Assembly: GCA_020634495.1 (NCBI GenBank)
Contig: JACKBR010000075.1
Span: 1-16,339, forward strand
Source of the DNA: Ardenticatenaceae bacterium
GTDB lineage: Bacteria > Chloroflexota > Anaerolineae > Promineifilales > Promineifilaceae
Direction: 5' to 3'
DNA length: 16,339 nt
Of the stretch, positions 1-6,570 are shown in pieces (the stretch's first letter is position 1; each line of letters starts with the position of its first letter). A model generated the notes under the pieces. It ran no database searches, was not told the origin of the DNA, and worked only from the letters and a program-made list of their open reading frames with translations. A program made the position numbers and the translations under genes.

Positions 1-13
1 TGCGGATTTTCAT
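1..13 (-). CDS. Possible start of ABC-2 permease gene (partial)
   Basis: Reading the minus strand, an ATG lies at 13-11, 20 nt beyond the stop codon of the ABC ATPase, and opens a frame reading Met-Lys-Ile-Arg before the window ends. ATPase genes of this type are usually followed by their membrane permease, and a short basic start of this kind is common in such permeases. Only four codons are visible and there is no clear Shine-Dalgarno sequence, so the call rests on position alone. Confidence 0.3.
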
Positions 14-33
14 TTATGGTGTTGAGCTTGCGC

Positions 34-960
34 TCATGAAGTCTCTTCTGCTTCAGAACGGTTTACCAGTTGCAGATAGATTTCTTCCAGTGAATGGCGC
101 AGTTCCCCCACAAACTGTATGTTTTGCTCGCCTTCAACCAATAGGCGAATCATGGTGGGGTTATGCTGTTCTGGATCATCAACTGCTACCAGCAGCTTGT
201 TTTCATGGGCTTCAATCTTTTTCACAAACGGCAAATTTTGTAGGATGGGCAAGGCGGGTACGGCCGTTTCTGCCAGATGAAACACAACCTGACGGCCGTA
301 CAGCTGTTGGCGCAATCCTTCTGGCGTGTCCAGAACCCGCAGGCGCGAATTAAACACCGCCACCCGGTCACACAGCCGGTCTGCCTCATCTAGATTGTGC
401 GTTGTTAGAAAAATGGTGCGCCCTTGCTCTTTCACCTCACCAATAAAATCGCGCACCAGCCGCGATGCCTCCGGGTCTAGCCCAGCCGTTGGCTCATCCA
501 AAAAGAGCAGGCGCGGCTCGTGCAGCAGGGCACGGGCTATGGCCAGTTTTTGCCGCATTCCTTTGCTAAATGTTCCGGCAGCATCATCTCGACGCTCCCA
601 AAGTCCCAGCAGTCGCAAATATTTTTCTACCTGCCCGGCAATATCCGGCACTTCGTACAGCCGGGCATAAATGGCCAGGTTCTTGTAGGCAGACAATCTC
701 TCGTACATGCCTGGCGTTTCGGTGAGAATGCCCACATTGCGCCGAATTTCAATGTCCGCCTCCCCCAGCCGGTGACCCATCAAAACGGCCGTACCCGCCG
801 TGGGCGCAATCAGGCTGGTGAGCATACGCACCGTGGTGGTTTTCCCCGCGCCATTTGGCCCCAAAAAGCCAAACACCTCTCCTTCTGGAATGGTGAGGGT
901 GAGACGGTCAACGGCCGTATTGTCGCCAAACTTTTTAGTTAAATTGCTTGTTTCAATCAT
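34..960 (-). CDS. ABC transporter ATP-binding protein (ABC-2 / DrrA-NatA type)
   Basis: This is the cytoplasmic ATPase subunit of an ABC exporter, 308 aa from the chosen start. Visible motifs in order are Walker A GPNGAGKT (residues 34-41), signature FSKGMRQ (131-137), Walker B LLFLDE (151-156), D-loop GLD (160-162) and H-loop His188. The segment where the Q-loop is expected reads TETPGMYERL, a form typical of the ABC-2 export ATPases. A C-terminal extension of about 90 residues follows the nucleotide-binding domain. The open frame continues upstream to 1215, but that would overlap the preceding membrane protein gene. I chose the ATG at 960 because the protein then begins MIETSNLTKKFGD, the usual start of this family, 29 nt after the upstream stop with a GTGGG element nearby. 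It is probably co-transcribed with the YhfC-like gene. The substrate cannot be told. The gene holds four ACGGCCGT palindromes. Confidence 0.93.
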   Translation of the reverse strand: MIETSNLTKKFGDNTAVDRLTLTIPEGEVFGFLGPNGAGKTTTVRMLTSLIAPTAGTAVLMGHRLGEADIEIRRNVGILTETPGMYERLSAYKNLAIYARLYEVPDIAGQVEKYLRLLGLWERRDDAAGTFSKGMRQKLAIARALLHEPRLLFLDEPTAGLDPEASRLVRDFIGEVKEQGRTIFLTTHNLDEADRLCDRVAVFNSRLRVLDTPEGLRQQLYGRQVVFHLAETAVPALPILQNLPFVKKIEAHENKLLVAVDDPEQHNPTMIRLLVEGEQNIQFVGELRHSLEEIYLQLVNRSEAEETS

Positions 961-989
961 GACCCACTTACCATATTCGCTATGCGAAA

Positions 990-1832
990 CTAATTGGAAT
1001 ATTTGCTTTTTTCCAAAGAATGAACAGACACGTCCAAAGCCTTCAGCGGCGCTAATGCTGGCAGCGGCTGCACCACTTCCTCTGGTTCTGGCACGCGCAA
1101 CCCAAAAACAATGCCCAGACTCAGCAAACTCAGCACTCCCAGCACCGTTTCCGCCATAATGCCCCCCCAAACCGAGACCACATAAACCAATGCCCCATCC
1201 ACCAAAGCGTGCCACAAAATGCCCGCAGCAAGCCAGCGCAGCTTTTGCCGAACCAGGGCTTGCAGCACCAACAAGGTGGCAGCCAGATGCACCATCAAGA
1301 CAAAAACACGCTCCAAAGCGCCCTGCACGGCCATCGACGGCGACACGCTAAACAAAGCCTCAATTTGCTGATCGACCAACGGGAGCTGCTCGGCTGGAAC
1401 AGTTGCCAATATTCCCTGAAAATGCCCTTCTTTCAGGCCAAATAAAATAACAAAGTTAATCAAGCCCAAAACGCCAAGCAAAATTGCTTCAATTCCACCA
1501 TGCCCCATCCCCACCATCAACCCTTGCCGCCAACTACGCGCCCGCCGCGCCCAAAATCGCAGGCTCAAATAACGAGCCACGCCTTCAAAAGTCCCGGCCG
1601 ACAGCCCCAAAAAGAGGGAAAGTACCAACAAACTGCTATCTTCAAGCCAGCCCGACTGCTGCAAAACATACCAATTAAAAGGCAAATGCCCTACTTGGGA
1701 CAACACAAAGGCAACAGCCCCTATGCCGAACAATTCCCACCCCACTCGCTGCGTCACAGCAATTTTTCGGGCCAGGACAATGGGCACCACAATCATCAAT
1801 AGGAAGTTGAGCGTCAACAACAGGGTAATCAT
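990..1832 (-). CDS. YhfC-family intramembrane protease homologue
   Basis: This is a 280-aa polytopic membrane protein with about seven hydrophobic segments. It carries the residues expected of the YhfC (formerly DUF2324) group of putative intramembrane metalloproteases: E83xxxR87, GHGGIEA at 110-116 with His111 and Glu115, Glu174-Arg175, His182, and His208xxxAsp212 in WHALVD. Active-site assignment comes from family knowledge, not from this sequence. The frame stays open upstream to 1880, but the ATG at 1832 has a GAGG Shine-Dalgarno sequence (1842-1839) 6 nt before it, so I chose that start. The C-terminus (about 248-280) is a hydrophilic Pro/Val-rich tail. It lies 29 nt upstream of the ABC ATPase and is divergent from mgtE. 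Its target is unknown; the family sits near transporters in several bacteria, in keeping with a role at the membrane. Confidence 0.75.
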   Translation of the reverse strand: MITLLLTLNFLLMIVVPIVLARKIAVTQRVGWELFGIGAVAFVLSQVGHLPFNWYVLQQSGWLEDSSLLVLSLFLGLSAGTFEGVARYLSLRFWARRARSWRQGLMVGMGHGGIEAILLGVLGLINFVILFGLKEGHFQGILATVPAEQLPLVDQQIEALFSVSPSMAVQGALERVFVLMVHLAATLLVLQALVRQKLRWLAAGILWHALVDGALVYVVSVWGGIMAETVLGVLSLLSLGIVFGLRVPEPEEVVQPLPALAPLKALDVSVHSLEKSKYSN

Positions 1833-1941
1833 TCCACACCTCACTTCTTCACAGCAGAATTGTAGCACGATTTTAGGCAACCCGCGTTTGATTCGCCCAC
1901 GGGTAAACGCATATCACGCTGTTTATTTTTGGCCGCTCCGC

Positions 1942-1947
1942 TATAAT
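1942..1947 (+). promoter_or_regulatory. Candidate -10 element for mgtE
   Basis: A perfect TATAAT lies about 84 nt upstream of the mgtE start codon, in the 198-nt divergent gap. The matching -35 position (1919-1924, CTGTTT) is a weak match. The predicted transcript would have a leader of about 75-80 nt, too short for a classical M-box magnesium riboswitch. Confidence 0.45.
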
Positions 1948-2017
1948 GGCGCGGTTGCCTTGCGTGCTTTACGCGGGTGACTGGTTTGCTATGAACACGG
2001 CCGTTTCCGCCCAAATC

Positions 2018-2022
2018 AGGAG
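2018..2022 (+). promoter_or_regulatory. Ribosome binding site deciding the mgtE start
   Basis: AGGAG sits 8 nt before the ATG at 2031. It overlaps the alternative GTG start at 2022, so it supports the ATG. Confidence 0.75.
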
Positions 2023-2030
2023 TGTCCATC

Positions 2031-3386
2031 ATGGATGATACTGCACTAAACTTCCCCCCAACCGAAGAGATAGAACAATTAGTTGCCGAAGGGAAATTAA
2101 CGGTTTTACAGGCGATCCTGGAGCGGATTCACCCGGCTGATATTGCAGCATTGCTTGACGAATTGGAGGCGGATACGGCCGTTGTCCTCTTCGAACTGCT
2201 CCCCGTAGAAATTGCCAGTGAAGTGCTGGATGAAACTGGCGGGCAAATACGCCAGGAATTGGTAGAAAAAGTCGATGATGAACGGCTGGCTGACCTGCTC
2301 GACGAGCTGCCGATGGACGATGCCGCCGAATTCCTGGAAGACCTACCAGACGAAATTTCTGACCGGCTGATCGGCCTCATGGAGCCAGAAGAAGCCGCCG
2401 AAGTGCAAGAGCTGCTGGGCTACGAAGATGAAACCGCCGGCCGCCTGATGACCCGCGATGTTGTTGCCCTGCGCCGCCAATGGACCGTCAGCGAAACATT
2501 TGACTACTTGCGCTCCCTGGAAGATGCCGAAACACTCCATTACCTCTACGTGGTAGACCGCGACAACAAACTTATCGGTGTCGTGCCGCTGCGCAAGCTC
2601 ATTCTGTCCCAGCCCGACCACACCATAGATTCCATCATGAGCAGCGAGGTTGTTTCTATCCTCGCCTCAGCCGACCAGGAAGAATTGGCCGAACTCGTTT
2701 CTCGCTACGACTACTTTGTAGTCCCTGTCGTCAGCGACACAAACGAGCTTCTAGGCGTTGTTACCGTGGATGATGTGCTAGACATTTTTGAAGAAGAAGT
2801 CACGGAAGATATTCAGCGGCTTGGTGGTTCTGAACCGCTTGATCAGCCCTATTTCGCCGTTTCTGCCTTCCAAATTGTACGTAAGCGCATTGGCTGGCTT
2901 CTGCTGCTTTTTGTCGCCTCAACGCTGTCTGGCGAAGTCATTCGTTTTTTCCAAAACGAATTAGACCTGGTCGTTGCCCTGGGATTTTTCATTACGCTCA
3001 TCACCGGCACAGGGGGGAATGCCGGTTCGCAAACGGTAGCCACCATCATCCGCGCCATCACCCTGGATGAAGTGCGTTTAAGCAACCTCACCGATGCCTG
3101 GCGGCGCGAGGTGACCGTGGGGCTTTTGCTGGGTCTGGTAATGGGGGCTGTGGGCATTGTGCGTGCCTTGCTGTGGCACACAGGCTTTGAAGTTGCCCTG
3201 GTTGTTGCGCTGACGCTGCCCATCATCGTCATTTGGTCTACCACCGTCGCTACCGTCATTCCCATTTTGGCAGATCGCTTCCATATCGACCCTACCGTCA
3301 TTAGTGGGCCAATGATCGCCACTATTGTGGATGCCACAGGCTTGTTGATCTATTTTTCGCTGGCTAAGTTCATTTTGGGGATTTAA
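2031..3386 (+). CDS. mgtE: Magnesium transporter MgtE
   Basis: A 451-aa MgtE-type Mg2+ channel/transporter, full length for the family (about 450 aa). The acidic helical N domain covers about residues 10-135, rich in DELP/DDAAE repeats. Two CBS domains follow (about 138-197 and 202-262), which in the family sense intracellular Mg2+ and gate the pore. The membrane part (about 285-451) has five hydrophobic helices and the conserved TGTGGNAGSQ (325-334). It also has DPTVISGP (420-427) and the DATGL segment with Asp434, equivalent to the pore Mg2+-binding aspartate known in Thermus MgtE. The ATG at 2031 is preferred over the GTG at 2022 because of the well-spaced AGGAG. It appears monocistronic: a noncoding region follows on the same strand and the next protein gene is convergent. 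No leader riboswitch is evident. Confidence 0.97.
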   Translation: MDDTALNFPPTEEIEQLVAEGKLTVLQAILERIHPADIAALLDELEADTAVVLFELLPVEIASEVLDETGGQIRQELVEKVDDERLADLLDELPMDDAAEFLEDLPDEISDRLIGLMEPEEAAEVQELLGYEDETAGRLMTRDVVALRRQWTVSETFDYLRSLEDAETLHYLYVVDRDNKLIGVVPLRKLILSQPDHTIDSIMSSEVVSILASADQEELAELVSRYDYFVVPVVSDTNELLGVVTVDDVLDIFEEEVTEDIQRLGGSEPLDQPYFAVSAFQIVRKRIGWLLLLFVASTLSGEVIRFFQNELDLVVALGFFITLITGTGGNAGSQTVATIIRAITLDEVRLSNLTDAWRREVTVGLLLGLVMGAVGIVRALLWHTGFEVALVVALTLPIIVIWSTTVATVIPILADRFHIDPTVISGPMIATIVDATGLLIYFSLAKFILGI

Positions 3387-3434
3387 GCAGCAATCGTTCG
3401 CTTTGCTCGGCAAGCCATGTCCTATTCTCATGCC

Positions 3435-3460
3435 ATTTGTCACATGAATCCCAGACAAAT
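3435..3460 (+). repeat. 7-bp inverted repeat between mgtE and the RNA locus
   Basis: ATTTGTC (3435-3441) and GACAAAT (3454-3460) form a perfect inverted repeat with a 12-nt spacer. No T-run follows, so it does not look like a classical terminator for mgtE. It ends 5 nt before the putative -35 box of the downstream RNA and could be an operator. Confidence 0.4.
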
Positions 3461-3465
3461 ATCAC

Positions 3466-3494
3466 CTGACAGAATTGCCCCAATCCGCTAAACT
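3466..3494 (+). promoter_or_regulatory. Candidate sigma-70-type promoter of the structured RNA
   Basis: CTGACA (3466-3471, five of six matches to the -35 consensus) and TAAACT (3489-3494, four of six matches to the -10 consensus) are separated by exactly 17 nt. Transcription would start near 3500-3502, just ahead of a 10-bp hairpin, so promoter and RNA boundaries fit each other. Confidence 0.5.
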
Positions 3495-3500
3495 GTTTCC

Positions 3501-3860
3501 ATCTTATAGGAAGTGAGTACTAATCAACTCATTTCCATGAGCTAGAGGAAGCTCCGAGAAATTGGACGGTGCTTTGCCGAAGCGGAAGTGACTTGAGCAT
3601 ATTATTGAGCATTTCGTAAGAAATAGCCGGTAAGCTCAGGAAGCCAAAGCGAGACTTTCTAACAACAAGTGCATAATTTCCATTGTGAAATGTGTTCATG
3701 CAGTTGGAAAGAAAGGTCTAAAGGATGAGGGCGATGCTGCCTAAAAAGTAGCAGGTGCCAGGAATCTGGAGGACGCGGTGAAACAGCCAAACGGTTACTT
3801 GGAGCTCCTCGCATTTTTGGGAGATTGGCGCACTGGGCATTGCTTAGTGCGCTTTTTTAT
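3501..3860 (+). ncRNA. Candidate structured non-coding RNA, family unknown
   Basis: This gene-free stretch folds far better than ordinary spacer. By eye I find a 10-bp 5' hairpin (3509-3518 with 3527-3536). A long-range closing helix pairs 3545-3558 with 3798-3810: 13 bp with one bulged A at 3550. Inside it are 3592-3598/3634-3640 (7 bp), capped by an ATTTC-GTAA-GAAAT hairpin (3611-3624) with a GNRA-type loop. A further arm pairs 3652-3660 with 3710-3719 (9 bp, one bulged G), containing CAAgTGCAT/ATGCAgTTG and a third hairpin (3676-3680/3687-3691). Another hairpin pairs 3736-3740/3748-3752 plus 3730-3732/3757-3759. A promoter precedes it and an intrinsic terminator ends it. I looked for hallmarks of RNase P RNA, tmRNA, SRP RNA and group I or II introns and did not find them. 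No meaningful protein frame is apparent. The size of about 360 nt excludes most small regulatory RNAs. Confidence 0.6.
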
Positions 3861-3863
3861 TTT
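3828..3863 (+). terminator. Intrinsic terminator of the structured RNA
   Basis: GCGCACT (3828-3834) pairs perfectly with AGTGCGC (3846-3852) around an 11-nt loop, followed by T6-A-T4 (3853-3863). The T-run lies only on the plus-strand side, so it ends plus-strand transcription and not the convergent hpt transcript. Confidence 0.85.
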
Positions 3864-3868
3864 GCGCT

Positions 3869-4462
3869 CTACCCCGTATTATTATTTTTTGGCTGAAAAA
3901 CCTCTGGCTTTAGCAAACCAACAAAGGGCAAATTTCGGTATTTTCCCCGGTAATCAAGCCCATATCCCACCACAAACCGGTCTGGCAGATCGAATCCTTT
4001 ATATTTAACTGGCATATCTATCAAGCGGCGGCGCGGCTTATTGAATAAAGCACACACTTCAACGCTGGCTGGCTCCCGCGCACGCAGGTTACGCAGCAGG
4101 TAGTTTAGCGTTAAGCCAGTGTCAATCATATCTTCGACAAACAATACATGGCGATCCTTGATGGATTCTTCTAAATCTTTTTCCAGCCGCACTAAACCAC
4201 GCTCGCGTGTCTCGGCTGAGTAGCTGGCAATGGCTAAAAAATCAATTTCTACGGGAATGGTAATGGCGCGGAGCAAATCGGCCATAAAGGGCACAACGCC
4301 TTTTAGCACGCCAACGATCAGGGGGAAACGGCCGTTATAATCCAAAGAAATCGCCTGCCCCATTTCATGCACCTTTGTCGCAATTTCATCGGCCGAAAAT
4401 AACACCTCGCCAATACCGTCATTTAACTCTACAAACGCTTCCGGGGGCAAAAATCGATTCAT
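3869..4462 (-). CDS. hpt: Hypoxanthine(-guanine) phosphoribosyltransferase
   Basis: A 197-aa purine salvage enzyme that transfers the phosphoribosyl group of PRPP to hypoxanthine or guanine, giving IMP or GMP in the cytoplasm. The PRPP-binding loop VEDMIDTG (109-116) is clear, as are LKGVVPF (53-59), the flexible-loop Ser80-Tyr81, and the base-binding C-terminal part VKYKGFDLPDRFVVGYGLDY (152-171). The length is slightly above the usual 175-185 aa because of an N-terminal extension and an Asn-rich tail. The start ATG overlaps the stop codon of the upstream small gene (ATGA, 4459-4462), so the two are probably translationally coupled. Substrate preference between hypoxanthine and guanine cannot be read from the sequence. 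Confidence 0.95.
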   Translation of the reverse strand: MNRFLPPEAFVELNDGIGEVLFSADEIATKVHEMGQAISLDYNGRFPLIVGVLKGVVPFMADLLRAITIPVEIDFLAIASYSAETRERGLVRLEKDLEESIKDRHVLFVEDMIDTGLTLNYLLRNLRAREPASVEVCALFNKPRRRLIDMPVKYKGFDLPDRFVVGYGLDYRGKYRNLPFVGLLKPEVFQPKNNNTG

Positions 4463-4887
4463 GAGGATTGATCTTGGGCTTCTGTGCCTACAATGGGCGC
4501 GGCATGACCATCCAGGCCAAATTTAATCATCAAGTTACGTAAATCATCCCGCTTAAACAGCTTGATGTTAACCTCTGGATAAAGTTCTTTTAGCTGGCGA
4601 ATTTTGCGGTTTTTGTGACGAATTAGCTTGGGGCGCAAGGTGGTTAACTCAATGTATAAATCCTGGGCAGGCAAATAAAAATCAGGAGAAAACGCTGTAG
4701 TCACATTGCCTGAATCATCCCAAACCAAAGGAAATGTACGTGGTTCATATTGCCATTCAATGCCATAATAATCGAGGATACGAGCAAATTCTTCTTCGAT
4801 CTTATGGGCAAATGCGTGGTTAGATGGTGCTTCTGAGCTCAATTTGTTGCTCCAACAGGATGCTGAATAATGGTTGATAGTTGCCAT
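4459..4887 (-). CDS. Small PD-(D/E)XK-like protein of unknown function
   Basis: A 142-aa protein that I do not recognise as a named family. The pattern resembles the restriction-endonuclease-like fold: an acidic helix (EEEFARILDYYGI, 31-43), a strand-rich part with YEPRTFPL, then PDFYLP (68-73) with Asp69. Next come YIELTT with Glu80, and a basic helix RHKNRKIRQLK (90-100). The usual lysine after the glutamate is replaced by Thr82, so activity is uncertain. A TTG start at 4953 is possible but would overlap the divergent sirtuin gene; the ATG at 4887 avoids this, although no strong Shine-Dalgarno sequence is present. The 4-nt overlap with hpt implies co-expression. It could be an inactive fold used for binding, or a nuclease of repair type. 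Confidence 0.65.
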   Translation of the reverse strand: MATINHYSASCWSNKLSSEAPSNHAFAHKIEEEFARILDYYGIEWQYEPRTFPLVWDDSGNVTTAFSPDFYLPAQDLYIELTTLRPKLIRHKNRKIRQLKELYPEVNIKLFKRDDLRNLMIKFGLDGHAAPIVGTEAQDQSS

Positions 4888-4945
4888 TATAGCCAAAGAG
4901 CGGCCGTTCTGTAAATCGAACAATATTCTGGAGATCGTATGACCG

Positions 4946-5692
4946 ATGGCCAATCACCCTGAAATTCCCCCAGCTTTAATCCAATTACTGCAAGAAGCGC
5001 AGCATGTGGCCATTCTTACCGGCGCTGGCATTTCGGCTGAAAGTGGCGTGCCAACGTTTCGGGAAGCCCAAACTGGCCTGTGGGCCAAATACGATCCCCA
5101 GCAACTGGCCACCCCGCAAGCCTTTCGGCAAAACCCTAAACTGGTATGGGAATGGTATACCTGGCGGCGGGAATTGGTAAGCCAGGCAGCACCCAATCCT
5201 GGACATTTGGCCCTGGTGAAATTGGCTGAGCTGCTGCCAACGGTCACGCTCATCACCCAAAACGTTGATGGCCTGCATCAACGAGCGGGCAGCCAGCAGG
5301 TTATTGGCTTGCACGGCAATATCATGGAAACCAAATGTTTTTCCCAGGAGCATTTGGTGGCCCACTGGCCAGACAGTGAAGAAGTGCCGCCACGGTGCCC
5401 TATTTGCGGCAGTTTTTTACGGCCGAATGTGGTCTGGTTTGGCGAAAGTCTCCCAGCACTGGCGCTGCACACGGCCGTTCAATCCGCAAAATCTTGCAAC
5501 CTGTTTCTGGCAATCGGCACATCCGCCCTGGTACACCCGGCAGCCACGCTGCCGCTGATAGCTGTAGAAAGCGGAGCCACGCTTGTGGAGATCAATCCAG
5601 AGGTAACGCCCCTCACCCGCTGGGCCGATTTTGTCCTGGCTGGGCCAGCCGGAACGGTGCTCCCTCAGCTCGTAAGCGCATTGCAGGAATAA
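4946..5692 (+). CDS. cobB: NAD-dependent protein deacylase, SIR2 family (class III-like)
   Basis: A 248-aa sirtuin that removes acyl groups from lysine using NAD+. Motifs are GAGIS (26-30) with SGVPTFR (33-39), TQNVDGLHQRAG (104-115), catalytic His123 in LHGN, a zinc-module CPIC (151-154), NVVWFGE (161-167), and the NAD-binding GTSALVHPA near the C-terminus. Tyr71 and Arg74 in WYTWRRE match the Tyr-x-x-Arg signature that lets SIRT5/CobB-type enzymes accept succinyl or malonyl lysine, so desuccinylase activity is likely (inference). The first zinc pair looks incomplete: Cys131 is followed by FSQ, not xxC. The start at 4946 gives the normal length; GGAG at 4930-4933 is 12 nt away, rather far. 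It is divergent from the nuclease-like gene and followed 91 nt later by the sortase gene. Confidence 0.92.
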   Translation: MANHPEIPPALIQLLQEAQHVAILTGAGISAESGVPTFREAQTGLWAKYDPQQLATPQAFRQNPKLVWEWYTWRRELVSQAAPNPGHLALVKLAELLPTVTLITQNVDGLHQRAGSQQVIGLHGNIMETKCFSQEHLVAHWPDSEEVPPRCPICGSFLRPNVVWFGESLPALALHTAVQSAKSCNLFLAIGTSALVHPAATLPLIAVESGATLVEINPEVTPLTRWADFVLAGPAGTVLPQLVSALQE

Positions 5693-5783
5693 TCCCGCCA
5701 TCTGCTTTACATAAGCCAGCTTGTGGTTTATACTGGGGCCGTGAACGGCCGTTTCCCATTATTCAGGCGGCCAATGTAAGTTG

Positions 5784-6539
5784 ATGACAAAAGCAGGTTC
5801 TGACGAAAAAATTGTTCCCTTGGGCGTCGTTTTTATCACGATTGGGTTCATTGCTGTTGGTCTGGCAGCCGCCATCTTGTTCATCCGACCGACGGTCAGC
5901 CAGGCGGCAGCGGCAAGCACTCCATTGCCTGTGGTCACGGTAGTCATTACACCAATTCCAGAAGCAACGGCCGTATCAGAAACGGGAACGGCCGTTAGCC
6001 AGGAAAACAACACCGAAATCACCCTACCGGCCAATGTCGTTTCCCTGAATGATGCTCCCCGTGGCACGTTAGACAACCAGCCACAGCGCATCGTCATTCC
6101 TAACCTGGACGTTGATGCACCTGTCGTGGATGTCGGGCTGGCAGCCCTTGAAACTGGTGGGGAAACCTATTATCAATGGCAGGTACCGGCAGCTTACGAG
6201 GCGGGTTGGCACAACACCAGCGCCCCGCTGGGGCAAGTTGGCAACACGGTTCTCAACGGGCATCATAATATTTTTGGAGAAGTGTTTGGTAAACTGGTTG
6301 ATCTTGAAGTCGGGGCAGAAATAATTGTTTATGACAAAATAGGTTCCCACACGTATACCGTGGCCGATGTACAAATCTTGCCCGAACGAGATCAACCGCT
6401 AGAAGTGCGCGTGGAAAATGCTAGCTGGATACAACCAACAGCCGACGAACGACTCACTTTAGTAACCTGTTGGCCCCACAGCGATAATTCGCACCGGCTG
6501 ATTGTGGTGGCTTTTCCCACCAATCCCAGCTCAAATTGA
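5784..6539 (+). CDS. Sortase (LPXTG-type transpeptidase)
   Basis: A 251-aa membrane-anchored sortase. An N-terminal hydrophobic helix (about 11-34) would hold it in the membrane with the catalytic domain outside. A Thr/Val/Ala-rich linker (about 43-80) leads to the beta-barrel domain (about 100-246). The expected catalytic triad is visible: His160 in LNGHHNIFG, Cys229 in TLVTCWPHS, and Arg238 in HRLIVVAF. Sortases cut a C-terminal sorting motif and join the protein to a surface acceptor. The next gene, 31 nt downstream, encodes a protein with an LPESG signal, an obvious candidate substrate. The ATG at 5784 was chosen over the TTG at 5781; neither has a strong ribosome binding site. The subclass (D, E or F) cannot be fixed from inspection. 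The gene contains two ACGGCCGT palindromes in the linker-coding part. Confidence 0.9.
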   Translation: MTKAGSDEKIVPLGVVFITIGFIAVGLAAAILFIRPTVSQAAAASTPLPVVTVVITPIPEATAVSETGTAVSQENNTEITLPANVVSLNDAPRGTLDNQPQRIVIPNLDVDAPVVDVGLAALETGGETYYQWQVPAAYEAGWHNTSAPLGQVGNTVLNGHHNIFGEVFGKLVDLEVGAEIIVYDKIGSHTYTVADVQILPERDQPLEVRVENASWIQPTADERLTLVTCWPHSDNSHRLIVVAFPTNPSSN

Positions 6540-6558
6540 TTGTTTGTCTTACTGTTTT

Positions 6559-6564
6559 AGGAGG
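6559..6564 (+). promoter_or_regulatory. Ribosome binding site deciding the LPESG-protein start
   Basis: A perfect AGGAGG lies 6 nt before the ATG at 6571 and 3 nt before the adjacent ATG at 6568. It rules out the long upstream extension of the open frame to 6502. Confidence 0.85.
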
Positions 6565-6570
6565 TTCATG

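Noticed and set aside
961..1215. Upstream extension of the ABC ATPase frame to 1215.
   Set aside because: It would overlap the 3' end of the YhfC-like gene by over 200 nt, and its Gly/Ala-rich translation does not resemble an ABC ATPase N-terminus.
2849..3337. Minus-strand 162-aa open frame inside mgtE.
   Set aside because: It is a Ser/Thr/Met-rich shadow antisense to the MgtE membrane domain, with no independent start signals.
3501..3860. The structured RNA as RNase P RNA, tmRNA or a group II intron.
   Set aside because: GAGGAAGCTCCG faintly recalls the RNase P GAGGAAAGTCC element, but the matching 3' ACAGAA...GGCTTA element is absent. There is no tRNA-like end or tag frame for tmRNA, and no domain V or maturase for a group II intron. 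A covariance-model search is needed to settle this.
3778..4008. Plus-strand 76-aa open frame starting near 3778.
   Set aside because: It runs through the RNA terminator hairpin and antisense into hpt, and its translation has no recognisable feature.
4946..5692. Sirtuin next to a nuclease-like gene as an anti-phage Sir2 defence system.
   Set aside because: The sirtuin is a normal-length class III-like deacylase with catalytic motifs and no fused effector domain. The nuclease-like gene is on the opposite strand and coupled to hpt, so a defence operon is not supported.
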